Below are positions 53,391 through 63,475 of a stretch of 64,000 bases of DNA, in pieces. The stretch's first letter is position 1. The number at the start of each line of letters is the position of its first letter. A program made the position numbers and the translations under genes. The notes below the pieces were generated by a model, which saw only the letters and a list, made by a program, of their open reading frames with translations, searched no databases and had not been told where the DNA came from. The stretch comes from Virgibacillus necropolis (GTDB taxonomy: Bacteria; Bacillota; Bacilli; Bacillales; Amphibacillaceae): the NCBI RefSeq assembly GCF_002224365.1, contig NZ_CP022437.1:4154001-4218000 (forward strand), in the 5' to 3' direction.

Positions 53391-55289
53391 TTATTTATTT
53401 ACTTTACGTATAGCGATAAAATACGTAATCAAAAATGGTATTATAATTACAATAACGATTCCAATCAAGAAAGCTGTCATTCCACTCTCAATAGAAAGTG
53501 GAGCCGGAACACCGCCAATTCCAATTGAATGAGCAGTTACACCTTGCATCATAATAATTGCACCAGCTATAGAAGAACCAATAACTGCAGCCACGAATGG
53601 ATATTTGTAGCGTAAATTGACCCCGAACATTGCGGGTTCTGTAATTCCGAGCCACGCTGAAATTCCAGATGTTAACGAGAGTCCTTTTAGTTTTTCATTT
53701 TTAGCAGCTACCCAAATTGCAAATACAGCTGCACCTTGCGCTATGTTAGAAAGTGCCAGTATCGGCCACAAGAATGTAGTTCCCGTTGAACCAATTAATT
53801 GAATATCTACTGCCAATAATGTATGATGCATACCGGTTATTACAAGTGGTGCATAGATTGCTCCATACAAAAGTCCCCCAATAATAGGAAATGCATCAAA
53901 TATACTGACAATACCATCTGTAATAAAATTTCCTACTGCAAACATAACAGGACCAATTAAGATAAAGGTCAAGAACCCTGTTACAAGCAATGCAACTGGT
54001 GGTACGATTAACAATTGTAACGAATCCATTACTTTTTTCCTCAAATAGACTTCAATTTTAGCTAATACATAGGAAGCAAATAATACTGGTAGAACCTGAC
54101 CTTGGTAACCAATTTTATCAACTTCGAATCCAAACAAGTTCCATGTAGGAATTGTTCCCGCTTTCAATGCGTCACCATATGCATAAGCATTTAACAAATC
54201 GGGATGAACCATGATTAACCCAAGTACAATACCAAGGATTGGACTACCACCGAATCGCTTCACCGCTGCCCAACCGATCAAAGCTGGCAGAAATGTGAAT
54301 GCTGTATTTGCGATAATATTAATCATGCTCGCAATACCAGCCCATTCAGGGTACATTTCAATTAGTGATTGAGTCTCACTAAATATTCCTTTCCCTACCA
54401 AGATATTATTGATACCCAGAAGCAAGCCAGCAGTTACAATAGCTGGAAGAATTGGGATGAAAATATCAGCTAACGTTTTAATTCCACGCTGCAACGGATT
54501 TTGCTTTTCGTTACTAGCTGCCTTCACATCGTCCTTACTAGCCTCTTCTATGCCTGTCTCTTTAATCATTGCTGCATATACCTTGTCTACTGTTCCTTGG
54601 CCAATAACAACTTGGAACTGACCACTTGATAGAAAGGAACCTTTCACAATATCAAGATTCTCTAATGCTTCTTTATCCACCTTGTCCTGATCAGCTAATG
54701 CAAAGCGAAGACGTGTAACACAATGTGTAGCAACATTAATATTTTCTTTGCCACCAATTGCTGCCACAATAGCTTGTGCTTCCTTGCCGTAACCGCTTGT
54801 CTTACTACTTTTAGCCTTACCTTGCATTGCGGCATGAAATAGAACTGACTTGCCTGCTTCCACTACGTTATCTTCTGTTTTATCTAGCATTTCAAGTGCA
54901 TTACCATTTGTAATAATTACTGGTGTAATAGTACTTTTAGCTTTTTCTTTAATAAATGCTAAATCAAACGTCACAAGTGCGTCTCCAGCTTTCACTAGAT
55001 CTCCTTGCTGCACATGTGCTTCAAAACCCTTACCATCTAACGAAACCGTTTCCAAACCAATATGAATTAAAACCTCAACACCGGAACTGCTTTCTAAGCC
55101 CACTGCATGTTTAGTTGGGAATATCTGGACAACCTTACCGTCAAATGGCGCTACTACTTTTCCATCACTTGGTTCTATTGCTAATCCATCGCCCATCATC
55201 TTTTGTGAAAAGGTTGGGTCTGGTACAGCCTCAAGCTTTTTAATTTCACCACTAAGCGGCGCATATATGATTTCATTGTTATTACCCAT
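53391..55289 (-). CDS. treP: PTS trehalose transporter, fused EIIA-EIIB-EIIC
   Basis: 632-residue PTS permease phosphorylating trehalose on uptake. Domain order seen: glucose-type EIIA (about 1-150; VEVLIHIGLETVSLDG with phospho-His), EIIB (about 180-260; NVATHCVTRLRFAL with phospho-Cys) and EIIC (about 290-630; ten helices, ITGMHHTLLAVDIQLIGSTG, GITEPAMFGVNLRYKYPF). B. subtilis TreP lacks the EIIA part, so this one is self-sufficient. Start 55289 (MGNNNEIIY) follows GAGGGA; longer frames add unrelated residues. Confidence 0.95.
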   Translation of the reverse strand: MGNNNEIIYAPLSGEIKKLEAVPDPTFSQKMMGDGLAIEPSDGKVVAPFDGKVVQIFPTKHAVGLESSSGVEVLIHIGLETVSLDGKGFEAHVQQGDLVKAGDALVTFDLAFIKEKAKSTITPVIITNGNALEMLDKTEDNVVEAGKSVLFHAAMQGKAKSSKTSGYGKEAQAIVAAIGGKENINVATHCVTRLRFALADQDKVDKEALENLDIVKGSFLSSGQFQVVIGQGTVDKVYAAMIKETGIEEASKDDVKAASNEKQNPLQRGIKTLADIFIPILPAIVTAGLLLGINNILVGKGIFSETQSLIEMYPEWAGIASMINIIANTAFTFLPALIGWAAVKRFGGSPILGIVLGLIMVHPDLLNAYAYGDALKAGTIPTWNLFGFEVDKIGYQGQVLPVLFASYVLAKIEVYLRKKVMDSLQLLIVPPVALLVTGFLTFILIGPVMFAVGNFITDGIVSIFDAFPIIGGLLYGAIYAPLVITGMHHTLLAVDIQLIGSTGTTFLWPILALSNIAQGAAVFAIWVAAKNEKLKGLSLTSGISAWLGITEPAMFGVNLRYKYPFVAAVIGSSIAGAIIMMQGVTAHSIGIGGVPAPLSIESGMTAFLIGIVIVIIIPFLITYFIAIRKVNK

Positions 55290-55316
55290 AAATAAAAATC
55301 CCTCATTCCCTGTTAG

Positions 55317-55370
55317 CTTGTATATACATGTCCACTTACCCAGTATAACTTGTATATACAAGTAATGCAA
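55317..55370 (-). promoter_or_regulatory. treP promoter with two TreR operators
   Basis: On the minus strand TTGCAT (55365-55370) and TATACT (55342-55347) are 17 bases apart. The spacer is filled by a perfect 16-bp palindrome ACTTGTATATACAAGT (55348-55363), and a second copy CTTGTATATACATG lies downstream (55317-55330). Both match the known tre operator core TTGTATATACAA, so repressor binding would block polymerase. Confidence 0.85.
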
Positions 55371-55506
55371 GGGCTTACATTCATTTAAATATTAATAGGA
55401 TCTAATCAATTGCTAGCTAAATCTTCGCAAAACGGCAATCGCCCCCTTTACAAGACAAAATATAATCGTTAAGATGGGGATAGAAAAACTGCATAATTAC
55501 TTTTAG

Positions 55507-55594
55507 CACTAGGGGAGCTGTGAAAGCGGCTGAGAAGAAATTTATTCTGACCCTTTGAACCCGAACTGGATAATACCAGCGTGGGGAAGTGTGG
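55507..55594 (+). ncRNA. TPP riboswitch (THI element)
   Basis: Conserved blocks are seen in order: AGGGGAGCT, GGCTGAGA, CTGACCCTTTGAACCCGA and CTGGATAATACCAGCGTGGGGAAG. Senses thiamine pyrophosphate and controls the ykoFEDC genes through the downstream terminator. Confidence 0.95.
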
Positions 55595-55635
55595 TCGAAG
55601 CGTGTATTCTTTATATCTTTAATACATACAAGCAG

Positions 55636-55665
55636 ACTGCATTCCACGAGGGATGCAGTTTTTTT
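55636..55665 (+). terminator. Riboswitch-linked terminator before ykoF
   Basis: ACTGCATTCC pairs with GGGATGCAGT around ACGA and runs into six T, the off-state hairpin of the TPP riboswitch. Confidence 0.85.
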
Positions 55666-55745
55666 AATAGAATTTTATAGAGGCGCTATTCCTGGAACTA
55701 TTTTCGACAAATGACAAGCCGCCCAACAAAAAGGAGGAAATAATA

Positions 55746-56354
55746 ATGACAAATCAACAATGTTCAGAATCACGTATCGCTGGGTGTAGTTTTTCTGTTC
55801 ATCCAATGAGTGATAACTTTATTGAGGTTATTACTCATGCATTAAAAAGTGTGGACAAATCTAAAGTTTGGATGGAAACAGACGATGTGACAACAACGAT
55901 CCGCGGGAAACTTGTACATGTTTTTGACGTAACAAAATCTATTTTTATACATGCTGCAAAAACTGGTGAACACGTTGCGTTCCAGGCGACATATTCATTA
56001 GGCTGTCCAGGTGACTCAGCGGGTGATGTTTATATGGCGGAAGATGATATACCAGCTAATAACACTCAAATAAAAGACATCAAGCAACCAGTTGCCGCTA
56101 AATTTTCTCTTTATCCATTAGGTGGTGGAAACTATATGGACGTAATCATGAAACAGATTGAAGCTATGAGAAAACATGTCGACGTTTCACATGCACATTA
56201 TTCCACTAGATTAGACGGGGAATCCATTAAAGTTCTCAATGGATTGGAACAGGTTTTCAATGCAACAGTTGATGGAGGGTCAAATCACACGGTGATGACA
56301 GTCTCTATGTCAGCAAATAGTCCATCACATAAAGGGGCGAACGAACATGAGTAA
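55746..56354 (+). CDS. ykoF: Thiamine/HMP-binding protein YkoF
   Basis: 202 residues: two tandem YkoF repeats (about 10-95 and 115-195; CSFSVHPMSDNFIEVITHALKSVDKSKVWMETDD and KFSLYPLGGGNYMDVIMKQIEAM). The B. subtilis protein binds thiamine weakly and is thought to assist uptake of its pyrimidine part. AAGGAGG before the ATG. Overlaps ykoE by eight bases. Confidence 0.93.
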   Translation: MTNQQCSESRIAGCSFSVHPMSDNFIEVITHALKSVDKSKVWMETDDVTTTIRGKLVHVFDVTKSIFIHAAKTGEHVAFQATYSLGCPGDSAGDVYMAEDDIPANNTQIKDIKQPVAAKFSLYPLGGGNYMDVIMKQIEAMRKHVDVSHAHYSTRLDGESIKVLNGLEQVFNATVDGGSNHTVMTVSMSANSPSHKGANEHE

Positions 56355-56925
56355 TTGGCGTTTTAAAGAAATTGTTGTCTTGTCTGCACTATCCGTTGTA
56401 TTCGCAGTTGTTTATTTAGCGTTTCTTCCTGTTGGGAAAATTCTTGTAGGATTCTTCGGACCGATTGGTTATGACCTTATATTTGGAATTTGGTTTATCG
56501 TTTCAATTATTGCGGCTTACATTATTCGCAAGCCTGGTGCAGCCTTTATCTCGGAAACGATTGCAGCGATGGTCGAGGTCTTACTTGGCAGTGCAGTTGG
56601 TCCATTGCTTATTGTATCTGGAATGATTCAGGGACTCGGCGCCGAGGCTGCGTTTGCAGCAACACGATGGAAAAATTACTCAACATGGGTGCTCATGGCT
56701 GCAGGTGTTGGTGCTGCACTGTTTAGCTTTGCATATGGCTATTTTATGAGTGGCTATGCTGCACTATCGACAACTTATGTATTTGGTATGTTGATAGCAC
56801 GCATGGTAAGCGGTGCACTAATTGCTGGATTACTAGGAAAGGCATTAAGCGATGGTTTAGCACAAACTGGAGTCTTATCTAGCTTTGCTTTAGGCAAAGA
56901 ATACAGAAGGAAAAAAGCAGCATGA
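56347..56925 (+). CDS. ykoE: ECF-type thiamine-precursor transporter, membrane component YkoE
   Basis: 192 residues with five to six helices, the substrate-recognition (S) subunit. Conserved FFGPIGYDLIFGIWFIVSIIAAYIIRKPGAAFISETIAA segment. Its stop overlaps ykoD by four bases. Works with YkoD and YkoC. Confidence 0.92.
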   Translation: MSNWRFKEIVVLSALSVVFAVVYLAFLPVGKILVGFFGPIGYDLIFGIWFIVSIIAAYIIRKPGAAFISETIAAMVEVLLGSAVGPLLIVSGMIQGLGAEAAFAATRWKNYSTWVLMAAGVGAALFSFAYGYFMSGYAALSTTYVFGMLIARMVSGALIAGLLGKALSDGLAQTGVLSSFALGKEYRRKKAA

Positions 56926-58598
56926 AAAAAGATTCACTATTACGCGTGCAACAGCTGTCCCTACGTTTTGAAAATCAATTAGATACCGACACCCTATCTG
57001 GGGTTAGCTTTGAATTAAACAAAGGTGAAGCAATTTTGTTGCTTGGACCAAGTGGCTGTGGAAAAAGCACATTAACTTATTGTTTAAACGGCCTATATCC
57101 ACGTGAACTGGATGGAGCGATGACTGGTGATGTTTTCATCAATGGTAAACGATCGACTGACTACAAGCCAGGTGAGCTTAGTCGTCAAGTAGGTGTTGTA
57201 TTTCAAGACCCAGAAACACAATTTTGCATGCTTACCGTTGAAGATGAAATTGCTTTTGGTTTAGAAAATTTAAACATCCCGCGGCAACTGATGGATGAAA
57301 AAATCAACGATGCACTTTCGCTTGTTACTATGACCCCCTTTAAGAAGTCGGCTATTGCATCTCTTTCTGGAGGCCAAAAACAAAAGCTAGCCTTAGCATG
57401 CATTCTGGCAATGGAACCAGATTTACTTATATTAGATGAGCCTACCGCAAATTTGGATCCAATCGCATCAAAAGATTTAATTACAACCATCCAACATTTG
57501 AAACAACAAAAAGAATTTTCTCTTATCGTCATTGAACACCAATTAGACGGTTGGATGGGACTGTTTGATCGCAGCCTTTTATTGAATAGATCTGGAGAGC
57601 TTTTTTATGATGGCTCACTTCGAAATGGAATCGAACAAATCTTAACGAAAATGAATGAACAAGGTATTTGGCTTCCAAAGGTAACACAGTATATTTTACA
57701 ACAAGGAAAACATTGGGGGAATTTTATCCCGTTAACGATTAATGAATTTGCTGACCAAGCAGATAAATGGTTACCGGTAAAATGGGAGCCTGAACTACCG
57801 GTTAACAAGAATAATCCCGTTGTATTCCTTGAGGCAACCAATATTTCATGGATGAAAAAGAATCAAGAAATCCTTCGAAATGTCTCATTCAACCTGTATA
57901 ACGGAGAATTTGTTGCCATCGTTGGTGCAAACGGCAGTGGTAAAACATCACTTTCGCGAATTTTGGCTGGTATCCAAAAGCCTACATCAGGAACCATTCA
58001 TGTAAAAGGAAAACCATTAAAACAATGGAAGGAAACTTATTTACGTGATGAGATAGGATATGTCTTCCAGAATCCAGAACATCAGTTTATTATGAACTCT
58101 GTGTTTGATGAAATAGCATTCAGTTTACGATTAAAGGGAATGAACGATAATGAAATACTTGCTAAAGTCAATTCCCTTTTAAAGACGTGTGGATTATTGA
58201 AACTTGAAAATGAGCATCCGTATACCCTTAGTCAAGGTCAAAAACGCCGTCTTAGTGTAGCAACTATGATCGTCGACAATCAACGACTACTCTTGTTAGA
58301 TGAACCGACTTTTGGACAGGATGCACATTCTACCAAAGAATTAATGAACCTGCTTACTGAACGACATAAACAAGGAAACACCATTGTCATGATTACTCAT
58401 GACATGGAGATTGTCCATCACTATGCCAATCGAGTAATTGTTATCGAACAAGGAGTTATCGCTGCTGATTGCCACCCAAACGAATTATGGAATAGCTCAT
58501 CAGCGACACTGCACTCCTGGCAGCTCGAGAAACCGATCCAGGTTCAGCTCCAAGAAATCTATGAAAAGGAAACTTATTATGTTTCTACATCGTCTTAA
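56922..58598 (+). CDS. ykoD: ECF transporter duplicated ATPase YkoD
   Basis: 558 residues with two full ABC domains: first (about 5-245) with GPSGCGKST, LSGGQKQKLALA, LLILDEPTANLDP; second (about 290-530) with GANGSGKTS, LSQGQKRRLSVA, LLLLDEPTFGQD and THDMEIV. Fusion of the two energising subunits usual for this system. Overlaps ykoC by 20 bases. Confidence 0.94.
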   Translation: MKKDSLLRVQQLSLRFENQLDTDTLSGVSFELNKGEAILLLGPSGCGKSTLTYCLNGLYPRELDGAMTGDVFINGKRSTDYKPGELSRQVGVVFQDPETQFCMLTVEDEIAFGLENLNIPRQLMDEKINDALSLVTMTPFKKSAIASLSGGQKQKLALACILAMEPDLLILDEPTANLDPIASKDLITTIQHLKQQKEFSLIVIEHQLDGWMGLFDRSLLLNRSGELFYDGSLRNGIEQILTKMNEQGIWLPKVTQYILQQGKHWGNFIPLTINEFADQADKWLPVKWEPELPVNKNNPVVFLEATNISWMKKNQEILRNVSFNLYNGEFVAIVGANGSGKTSLSRILAGIQKPTSGTIHVKGKPLKQWKETYLRDEIGYVFQNPEHQFIMNSVFDEIAFSLRLKGMNDNEILAKVNSLLKTCGLLKLENEHPYTLSQGQKRRLSVATMIVDNQRLLLLDEPTFGQDAHSTKELMNLLTERHKQGNTIVMITHDMEIVHHYANRVIVIEQGVIAADCHPNELWNSSSATLHSWQLEKPIQVQLQEIYEKETYYVSTSS

Positions 58599-59358
58599 CC
58601 CAAGTATAAAAGCATTAACAATCGTATTGCTTGAGATTATGTTAGCATTAGTGTTTGACCCGATTACTCCATTTCTATTTATGGTTTGGACAATTACATT
58701 AACGTTCATCGGTGGGAATATAAACTTGAAGAAGTATTGTTTATACTTCCTACCATTTTTCATTATTGCATTTGGTATGCTTTGGACGACAATTGTTTTT
58801 GCAGATACACCTAAGTATCCACAGGAGATAATAAATTTTCTTGGATTCAATATTCCCGAAGAGTCCCTTATGACCGCATTTGCACTGTCATTACGTGTTT
58901 TAAGTGTTGCGGCATTGGCACTGTTGTTCATCTTCACTACAGATACCGTGGATTTTATATTAAGTCTTATCCAGCAATTAAAATTATCACCAAAGATTGC
59001 ATATGGTGTTTTAGCTGGGTATCGGTTTTTACCAATGATGAAGGATGAATTATTCATTATCCGCTCCGCTCATCGGGTTCGAGGTTTTGATCAGGCAAAA
59101 ACGCTTCGCGAGAAATGGAATCAATACAAAACGTTTTCAATTCCATTGCTAGCAAGTGCTATTCGAAAGGCAGAACGTACTGCAATGGCAATGGAATCAA
59201 AAGGATTTACTGGAGAAAAAAAGCGAACGTTTTATCGGCCTTTTTCCATTTCATTACATGATTGGTTCTTTTCAAGTATGATGGTTATTGCTTTTCTAGG
59301 GATTGCATATCTTTCGTGGCATTTGGGTTATTTTCAGTGGTATAGTGGTCAACTTTAA
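58579..59358 (+). CDS. ykoC: ECF transporter transmembrane coupling protein YkoC
   Basis: 259 residues, five helices, CbiQ/EcfT-type. The coupling motifs SAIRKAERTAMAMESKGFTG and RVRGFDQAK contact the ATPases. ATG 58579 has AAAAGGAA upstream; the longer frame back to 58438 is the shadow of ykoD. Last gene of the TPP-controlled operon. Confidence 0.92.
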   Translation: MFLHRLNPSIKALTIVLLEIMLALVFDPITPFLFMVWTITLTFIGGNINLKKYCLYFLPFFIIAFGMLWTTIVFADTPKYPQEIINFLGFNIPEESLMTAFALSLRVLSVAALALLFIFTTDTVDFILSLIQQLKLSPKIAYGVLAGYRFLPMMKDELFIIRSAHRVRGFDQAKTLREKWNQYKTFSIPLLASAIRKAERTAMAMESKGFTGEKKRTFYRPFSISLHDWFFSSMMVIAFLGIAYLSWHLGYFQWYSGQL

Positions 59359-59474
59359 AGGGTACCTGCCCATTGTAAGTAATTGCTGATGATTTCGATT
59401 TTTAAATCTTTTTTTCAAATAACTGTTGACGAACTACCACTCTTAGATATATAATTATCATTAAATTTAAATAA

Positions 59475-59640
59475 CTCTTATCAAGAGCGGCGGAGGGAAT
59501 AGGCCCTGTGATGCCCGGCAACCATCAAGCTAGATTTCTAGCATGAAAGGTGCTAAATCCTACAGGTCAATTATGATCTGGAAGATAAGGGGAGGATCGG
59601 TTACATACACGCCCTCTTCTTAGGAAGGGGGCTTTTTATT
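59475..59640 (+). ncRNA. SAM-I riboswitch (S box) with terminator
   Basis: CTCTTATCAAGAGCGGCGGA, GGGAATAGGCCCTGTGATGCCCGGCAACC, AAGGTGCTAAATCCTACAG and a closing GAAGATAAG are S-box blocks in order. A terminator follows (59611-59619 with 59624-59632, then T). Controls the methionine genes by S-adenosylmethionine. Confidence 0.95.
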
Positions 59641-59701
59641 TCCTCTCTTCCTAACCTACCAGACCATTAATAATAGACCAACTACAAAGGAGGAATTATT
59701 A

Positions 59702-61447
59702 ATGTCAAATTTTAATCTGCACAACCCAGAAACTGTACTACTTCATGGTGGTCAAGAACCTGACCCAGCAACAGGATCACGGGCTGTACCTATTTACCAA
59801 ACAACTTCCTATACTTTTCGCGATACGGAACATGCACAAAATTTATTCGGATTAAAAGAGCCTGGAAACATTTATACACGGATTGGTAACCCTACCGTTG
59901 ACGTTTTCGAGCAACGCGTTGCATTACTTGAGGACGGTGTTGCTGCAGTAGCAACTTCATCTGGAATGGCAGCAATAACACTCGCAATTTTAAATATTGC
60001 TGGTGCTGGTGATGAAATTGTTGCTGATAGTAATTTATATGGTGGAAGTTACAACTTGTTTGCTAATACATTACCACGATATGGGATTAACGTTAAGTTT
60101 GTCGATGCTACTAATCCTAATGAGATTGAAGAAGCAATAACAGATAAAACAAAAGCTGTGTTTGGAGAAATTATCACCAATCCTAGCTTAAATGTATTCG
60201 ATGTTGAGAAAGTTGCAACGATTGCTCATAGCCACAACATCCCGCTTATTATTGATAATACATTTGCAACGCCATACATCACTAAGCCACTTGCTTGGGG
60301 GGCGGATATAGTCGTCCATTCTGCTACAAAATGGATTGGTGGTCATGGTACCGCGATTGGTGGCATAGTTGTTGATGGAGGCCGTTTTAACTTTAATAAT
60401 GAAAAATTCCCAGGATTTATTGAAGCTGATGAGAGCTACCACGGTATTCGTTACGTGGATGTTGGCCCAGCAGCATTCGCAACAAAATTACGTGTTCAGC
60501 TACTTCGTGATATCGGAGCGTGCTTGAGCCCACACAATGCCTTTTTACTTTTACAGGGCTTGGAAACATTACACTTACGGATTGAAAGACACACCAAAAA
60601 CGCTGAAGAAGTGGCTGGCTTTTTACAAAAACATCCAGCAGTTGAATGGGTTAACTATCCTGGGCTAAAAGAACATCCATCGTATGAGTTGGCAAACAAA
60701 TACTTTAAAAATGGTTATGGCTCCATCATAACATTTGGGATTAATGGTGGTCGCGCGGCAGGTACAAAATTGATTGACAACGTAACACTTTGGTCGCACG
60801 TAGCAAATGTTGGGGATGCGAAATCACTTATTATTCATCCAGCTTCAACAACACACCAACAATTAAGTGCGGAAGATTTAAAAAGAAGTGGTGTTTCTGA
60901 AGAATTAGTTCGTTTATCAACCGGTATTGAGTCAACGGAAGATATTTTAGCTGATTTAGATCAAGCTATTGCAAAAGCAACAAATAAAGCCCCAACAATC
61001 GGTGTAACAACAGAAGACACTATAAAGTGGTTGATCAGCTCACCATTTAAAAGAGATCAAGGCGCTGTAAGTAAGAAAGTAATTGCAGTTTTTGATCTTA
61101 GTGATCCTTCGAGCCATTTTTATAAAAGTGCAGAGCAATTAGAGCGGTTGGGCTTTCAAATTGTGCCTATTACTGAATCGGAACAGGAAAATTCCTACAA
61201 ACAACTAGCAGATATTCCATTTGACATTGATGCAGTTTGGTTTAATAGGAAAGTTTTACCTACAACAATTGAACAACTCATTAATAAACAAGTGAAAATA
61301 ATTTGGGCTGAAGAACCTGGAATTTCAGATCAAACATTAGAAAATGCTGAGGCAGCTGGGATTACTGTTGTTTCTGGTAAAAATCCTTATAGTGAAGCAA
61401 TCCGTATAAGAGGAAATAGCACTGTAAACATACCTGTTGAGGTTTAA
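59702..61447 (+). CDS. O-acetylhomoserine sulfhydrylase (MetY type) fused to a CoA-binding-like domain
   Basis: 581 residues; ordinary MetY has about 430. Residues 1-430 are a Cys/Met-metabolism PLP enzyme: [30 protein letters not shown] lysine 210 in [13 protein letters not shown] and [14 protein letters not shown]. Residues 431-581 form a Rossmann-like extension whose [57 protein letters not shown] pattern matches the CoA-binding (YccU-type) family. It is expected to make homocysteine or methionine precursors from O-acetylhomoserine and sulfide. ATG with AAGGAGGAAT. Confidence 0.88.
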   Translation: MSNFNLHNPETVLLHGGQEPDPATGSRAVPIYQTTSYTFRDTEHAQNLFGLKEPGNIYTRIGNPTVDVFEQRVALLEDGVAAVATSSGMAAITLAILNIAGAGDEIVADSNLYGGSYNLFANTLPRYGINVKFVDATNPNEIEEAITDKTKAVFGEIITNPSLNVFDVEKVATIAHSHNIPLIIDNTFATPYITKPLAWGADIVVHSATKWIGGHGTAIGGIVVDGGRFNFNNEKFPGFIEADESYHGIRYVDVGPAAFATKLRVQLLRDIGACLSPHNAFLLLQGLETLHLRIERHTKNAEEVAGFLQKHPAVEWVNYPGLKEHPSYELANKYFKNGYGSIITFGINGGRAAGTKLIDNVTLWSHVANVGDAKSLIIHPASTTHQQLSAEDLKRSGVSEELVRLSTGIESTEDILADLDQAIAKATNKAPTIGVTTEDTIKWLISSPFKRDQGAVSKKVIAVFDLSDPSSHFYKSAEQLERLGFQIVPITESEQENSYKQLADIPFDIDAVWFNRKVLPTTIEQLINKQVKIIWAEEPGISDQTLENAEAAGITVVSGKNPYSEAIRIRGNSTVNIPVEV

Positions 61448-61462
61448 ATGAGGAGGGGTCAT

Positions 61463-62482
61463 ATGGAAGTGTTCCAAAAAACCTTGTCAACAATTGAAAA
61501 TATATCCTTTGGCCCACTCCCTCTATCATCTGGTGAAATTATTGAGGAAGTAACCCTTCAATATGAACGTGTTGGGCCAATTGATGCACCCGTAATTTTA
61601 GTTTGTCACGCCCTAACAGGAAATCATATCACTGTCGGCACACACGATTCTCCAGGGTGGTGGCATGGGTTAATTGGTCAGCAAAAATACATTGATACAG
61701 AAAAGTTTCAAGTAATCACATTTAATGTACTTGGTGGTTGCGATGGCTCAACAGGACCTAGTTCTATTAATCCTGAAACAGATGAAATTTATCAAACAAA
61801 TTTTCCATCCATTACAATTCGTGATATGGTGCATGCACAATACCAGGCATTGAAGAAGTTAGGAATCAAAAACCTAGCAGCGATTATCGGTGGTTCCCTT
61901 GGTGGTATGCAAGTGCTAGAATGGGGAATTCTTTATCCAACAGCGATGGAGAAATCAATTGTTCTAGCCGCTACCCCCTTCTTTTCTGATTATGGTATTG
62001 CATTTAATCATATTGCATTATCTGCTATAAAAAATGATTCTGTTAAAGGGTTAGAATTAGCTCGCATGATTGGAATGGTGACATACCGGAGCTCTTCTTT
62101 ATTTACAGACAGATTTAACCGAGAAAAGACAAATTCTAAATATGAAGTGTCCTCCTATTTGGATTATCAGGGGCAGAAATTAGCGCAACGATTTGACCCC
62201 ACTAGCTATAGTTACTTATTGCAAGCTATGAATGGGCATGATATTGGCGAATACCGTGGTGGTTGGCAACAAGCATCGAAGGAATTCAAGCGACCATTAC
62301 TAGCCATAAGCTTTGAAAATGATTTAATATACGAACCACACCATATTAGAGCTTTAACGGAGTTCATGCCAACTAGCTCCTATCACCATGTACAAACCAA
62401 TTTTGGTCATGATGGCTTCTTAACTGAATTTGAAAAATGGGGAGAAATTGTTCAGACGTTTATTGAAGATCCACGTGCTTAA
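61463..62482 (+). CDS. metX: Homoserine O-acetyltransferase
   Basis: 339-residue alpha/beta-hydrolase acetylating homoserine from acetyl-CoA. Nucleophile Ser in IGGSLGGMQVLEWG; C-terminal Asp in SFENDLIYEPHHI and His in NFGHDGFLTEFEKW. ATG 61463 has GAGGAGGGG upstream; the ATG at 61448 overlaps that site. Directly after the MetY-type gene, making its substrate. Could be a succinyltransferase by sequence alone, but MetX naming is usual. Confidence 0.92.
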   Translation: MEVFQKTLSTIENISFGPLPLSSGEIIEEVTLQYERVGPIDAPVILVCHALTGNHITVGTHDSPGWWHGLIGQQKYIDTEKFQVITFNVLGGCDGSTGPSSINPETDEIYQTNFPSITIRDMVHAQYQALKKLGIKNLAAIIGGSLGGMQVLEWGILYPTAMEKSIVLAATPFFSDYGIAFNHIALSAIKNDSVKGLELARMIGMVTYRSSSLFTDRFNREKTNSKYEVSSYLDYQGQKLAQRFDPTSYSYLLQAMNGHDIGEYRGGWQQASKEFKRPLLAISFENDLIYEPHHIRALTEFMPTSSYHHVQTNFGHDGFLTEFEKWGEIVQTFIEDPRA

Positions 62483-62554
62483 GTTTTACTGAATCGAGAT
62501 TAATGATCAACTTTAGGGCTTTTCGATTAACCTTCATAGCATTATACATTAGAA

Positions 62555-62582
62555 AAACTGGGCAATCCGCCCAGTTTTTTTT
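62555..62582 (+). terminator. Terminator after metX
   Basis: AAACTGGGC pairs with GCCCAGTTT around a five-base loop followed by T. Confidence 0.92.
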
Positions 62583-62717
62583 GCTAGAGATACATCTAAT
62601 AAATTTACTTTTCTCTGATACAGTTATGATTATTCTAGAGAACTCAAAAGCCACATATCCGCTCTTTTGCACCTTTATCCGCCGATCCACAAGGATATAT
62701 CAGCCATTTTTAAATTT

Positions 62718-63390
62718 GGCTGTTTTCTAAAAGGTTGTTGTTTTTGACACAAAAATTATAGACTACGACGTAAGTGCTGGTTGATTTCCGCTGCGCCTCC
62801 TTGTGCTTTCGCACGAGTCCACTGAAAAGTTAAGTGTAGTACAAAATAGTGGATCGACGGCCGCATCCTCGAATATACTCCGCTTTCCACGGGCGAGTGG
62901 CGAGCCTCCTCGGACTGCCGTCCTCCGGGGTCTCCGCCGATCTCTTACTTCCCGTAGGAGTCTCCGTATATTCGAGGATGCTAGGTTAAAGTGAGAAATT
63001 AAATTTTTCAAATCCATCCTTTTTCAGTGGACTCAAAATCGCTTTGCGTGGTCTTCAGACTCGTGCTGTTCCCGCAGGAGTCAACGGTCCTCCGCTCCAA
63101 TCAACTGCCATAATTGCAGGATGTCTTTATGATATATAAGCAAACAGTAACCCAGGAAATTGAAATTGTTAAACTGAACACCAGTGAAGGAAATCCACGA
63201 AGACTCCTGCTTAGAAAGCGAAGACGTTGAGACCCCGCAGCGAGCGGTTTTTGCTCACGAGGAGGCTCAGCGCGAGCCCGCGGAAAGCGAAGTGGATTTC
63301 CGGAACGGTTGTCCAACTACCAACAAGGCACTTACGTCGAATTTTATATCAACTGTGGTGATATTAGCAACAAACTATGCGAATACAGCC
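62718..63390 (+). mobile_element. Family C MITE-like element, copy 2, carrying a nested family B element
   Basis: Starts GGCTGTTTTCTAAAAGGTTG and ends CTATGCGAATACAGCC. The exact 8-bp duplication TTAAATTT flanks it (62710-62717, 63391-63398). The interior aligns with copy 1 apart from about 100 bp missing where element B2 sits. The 990-base gap between metX and typA contains no gene. Confidence 0.85.
62815..63034 (-). mobile_element. Family B MITE-like element, copy 2 (nested in C2, inverted)
   Basis: Exact 14-bp inverted ends GAGTCCACTGAAAA / TTTTCAGTGGACTC. Its 220-bp interior is the reverse complement of element B1 with the same GC-rich core (CCGCTTTCCACGGGCGAG, GAGCCTCCTCGGACTG, GTAGGAGTCTCCGTATATTC). 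No obvious target duplication. Confidence 0.78.
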
Positions 63391-63442
63391 TTAAATTTTA
63401 TCCGCCAATTAACACCCATCCCCCTTCTCCTCAAATTATATA

Positions 63443-63473
63443 AAAAAACCAGTGAGATTCTCACTGGTTTTTT
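63443..63473 (-). terminator. Terminator after typA
   Basis: AAAAACCAGTGAGA pairs with TCTCACTGGTTTTT, T-tract on the minus strand, just downstream of typA. Confidence 0.92.
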
Positions 63474-63475
63474 CA

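Noticed and set aside
58500-59057. 185-residue minus-strand open frame
   Set aside because: Antisense shadow of ykoC, asparagine- and isoleucine-rich without domain or start site.
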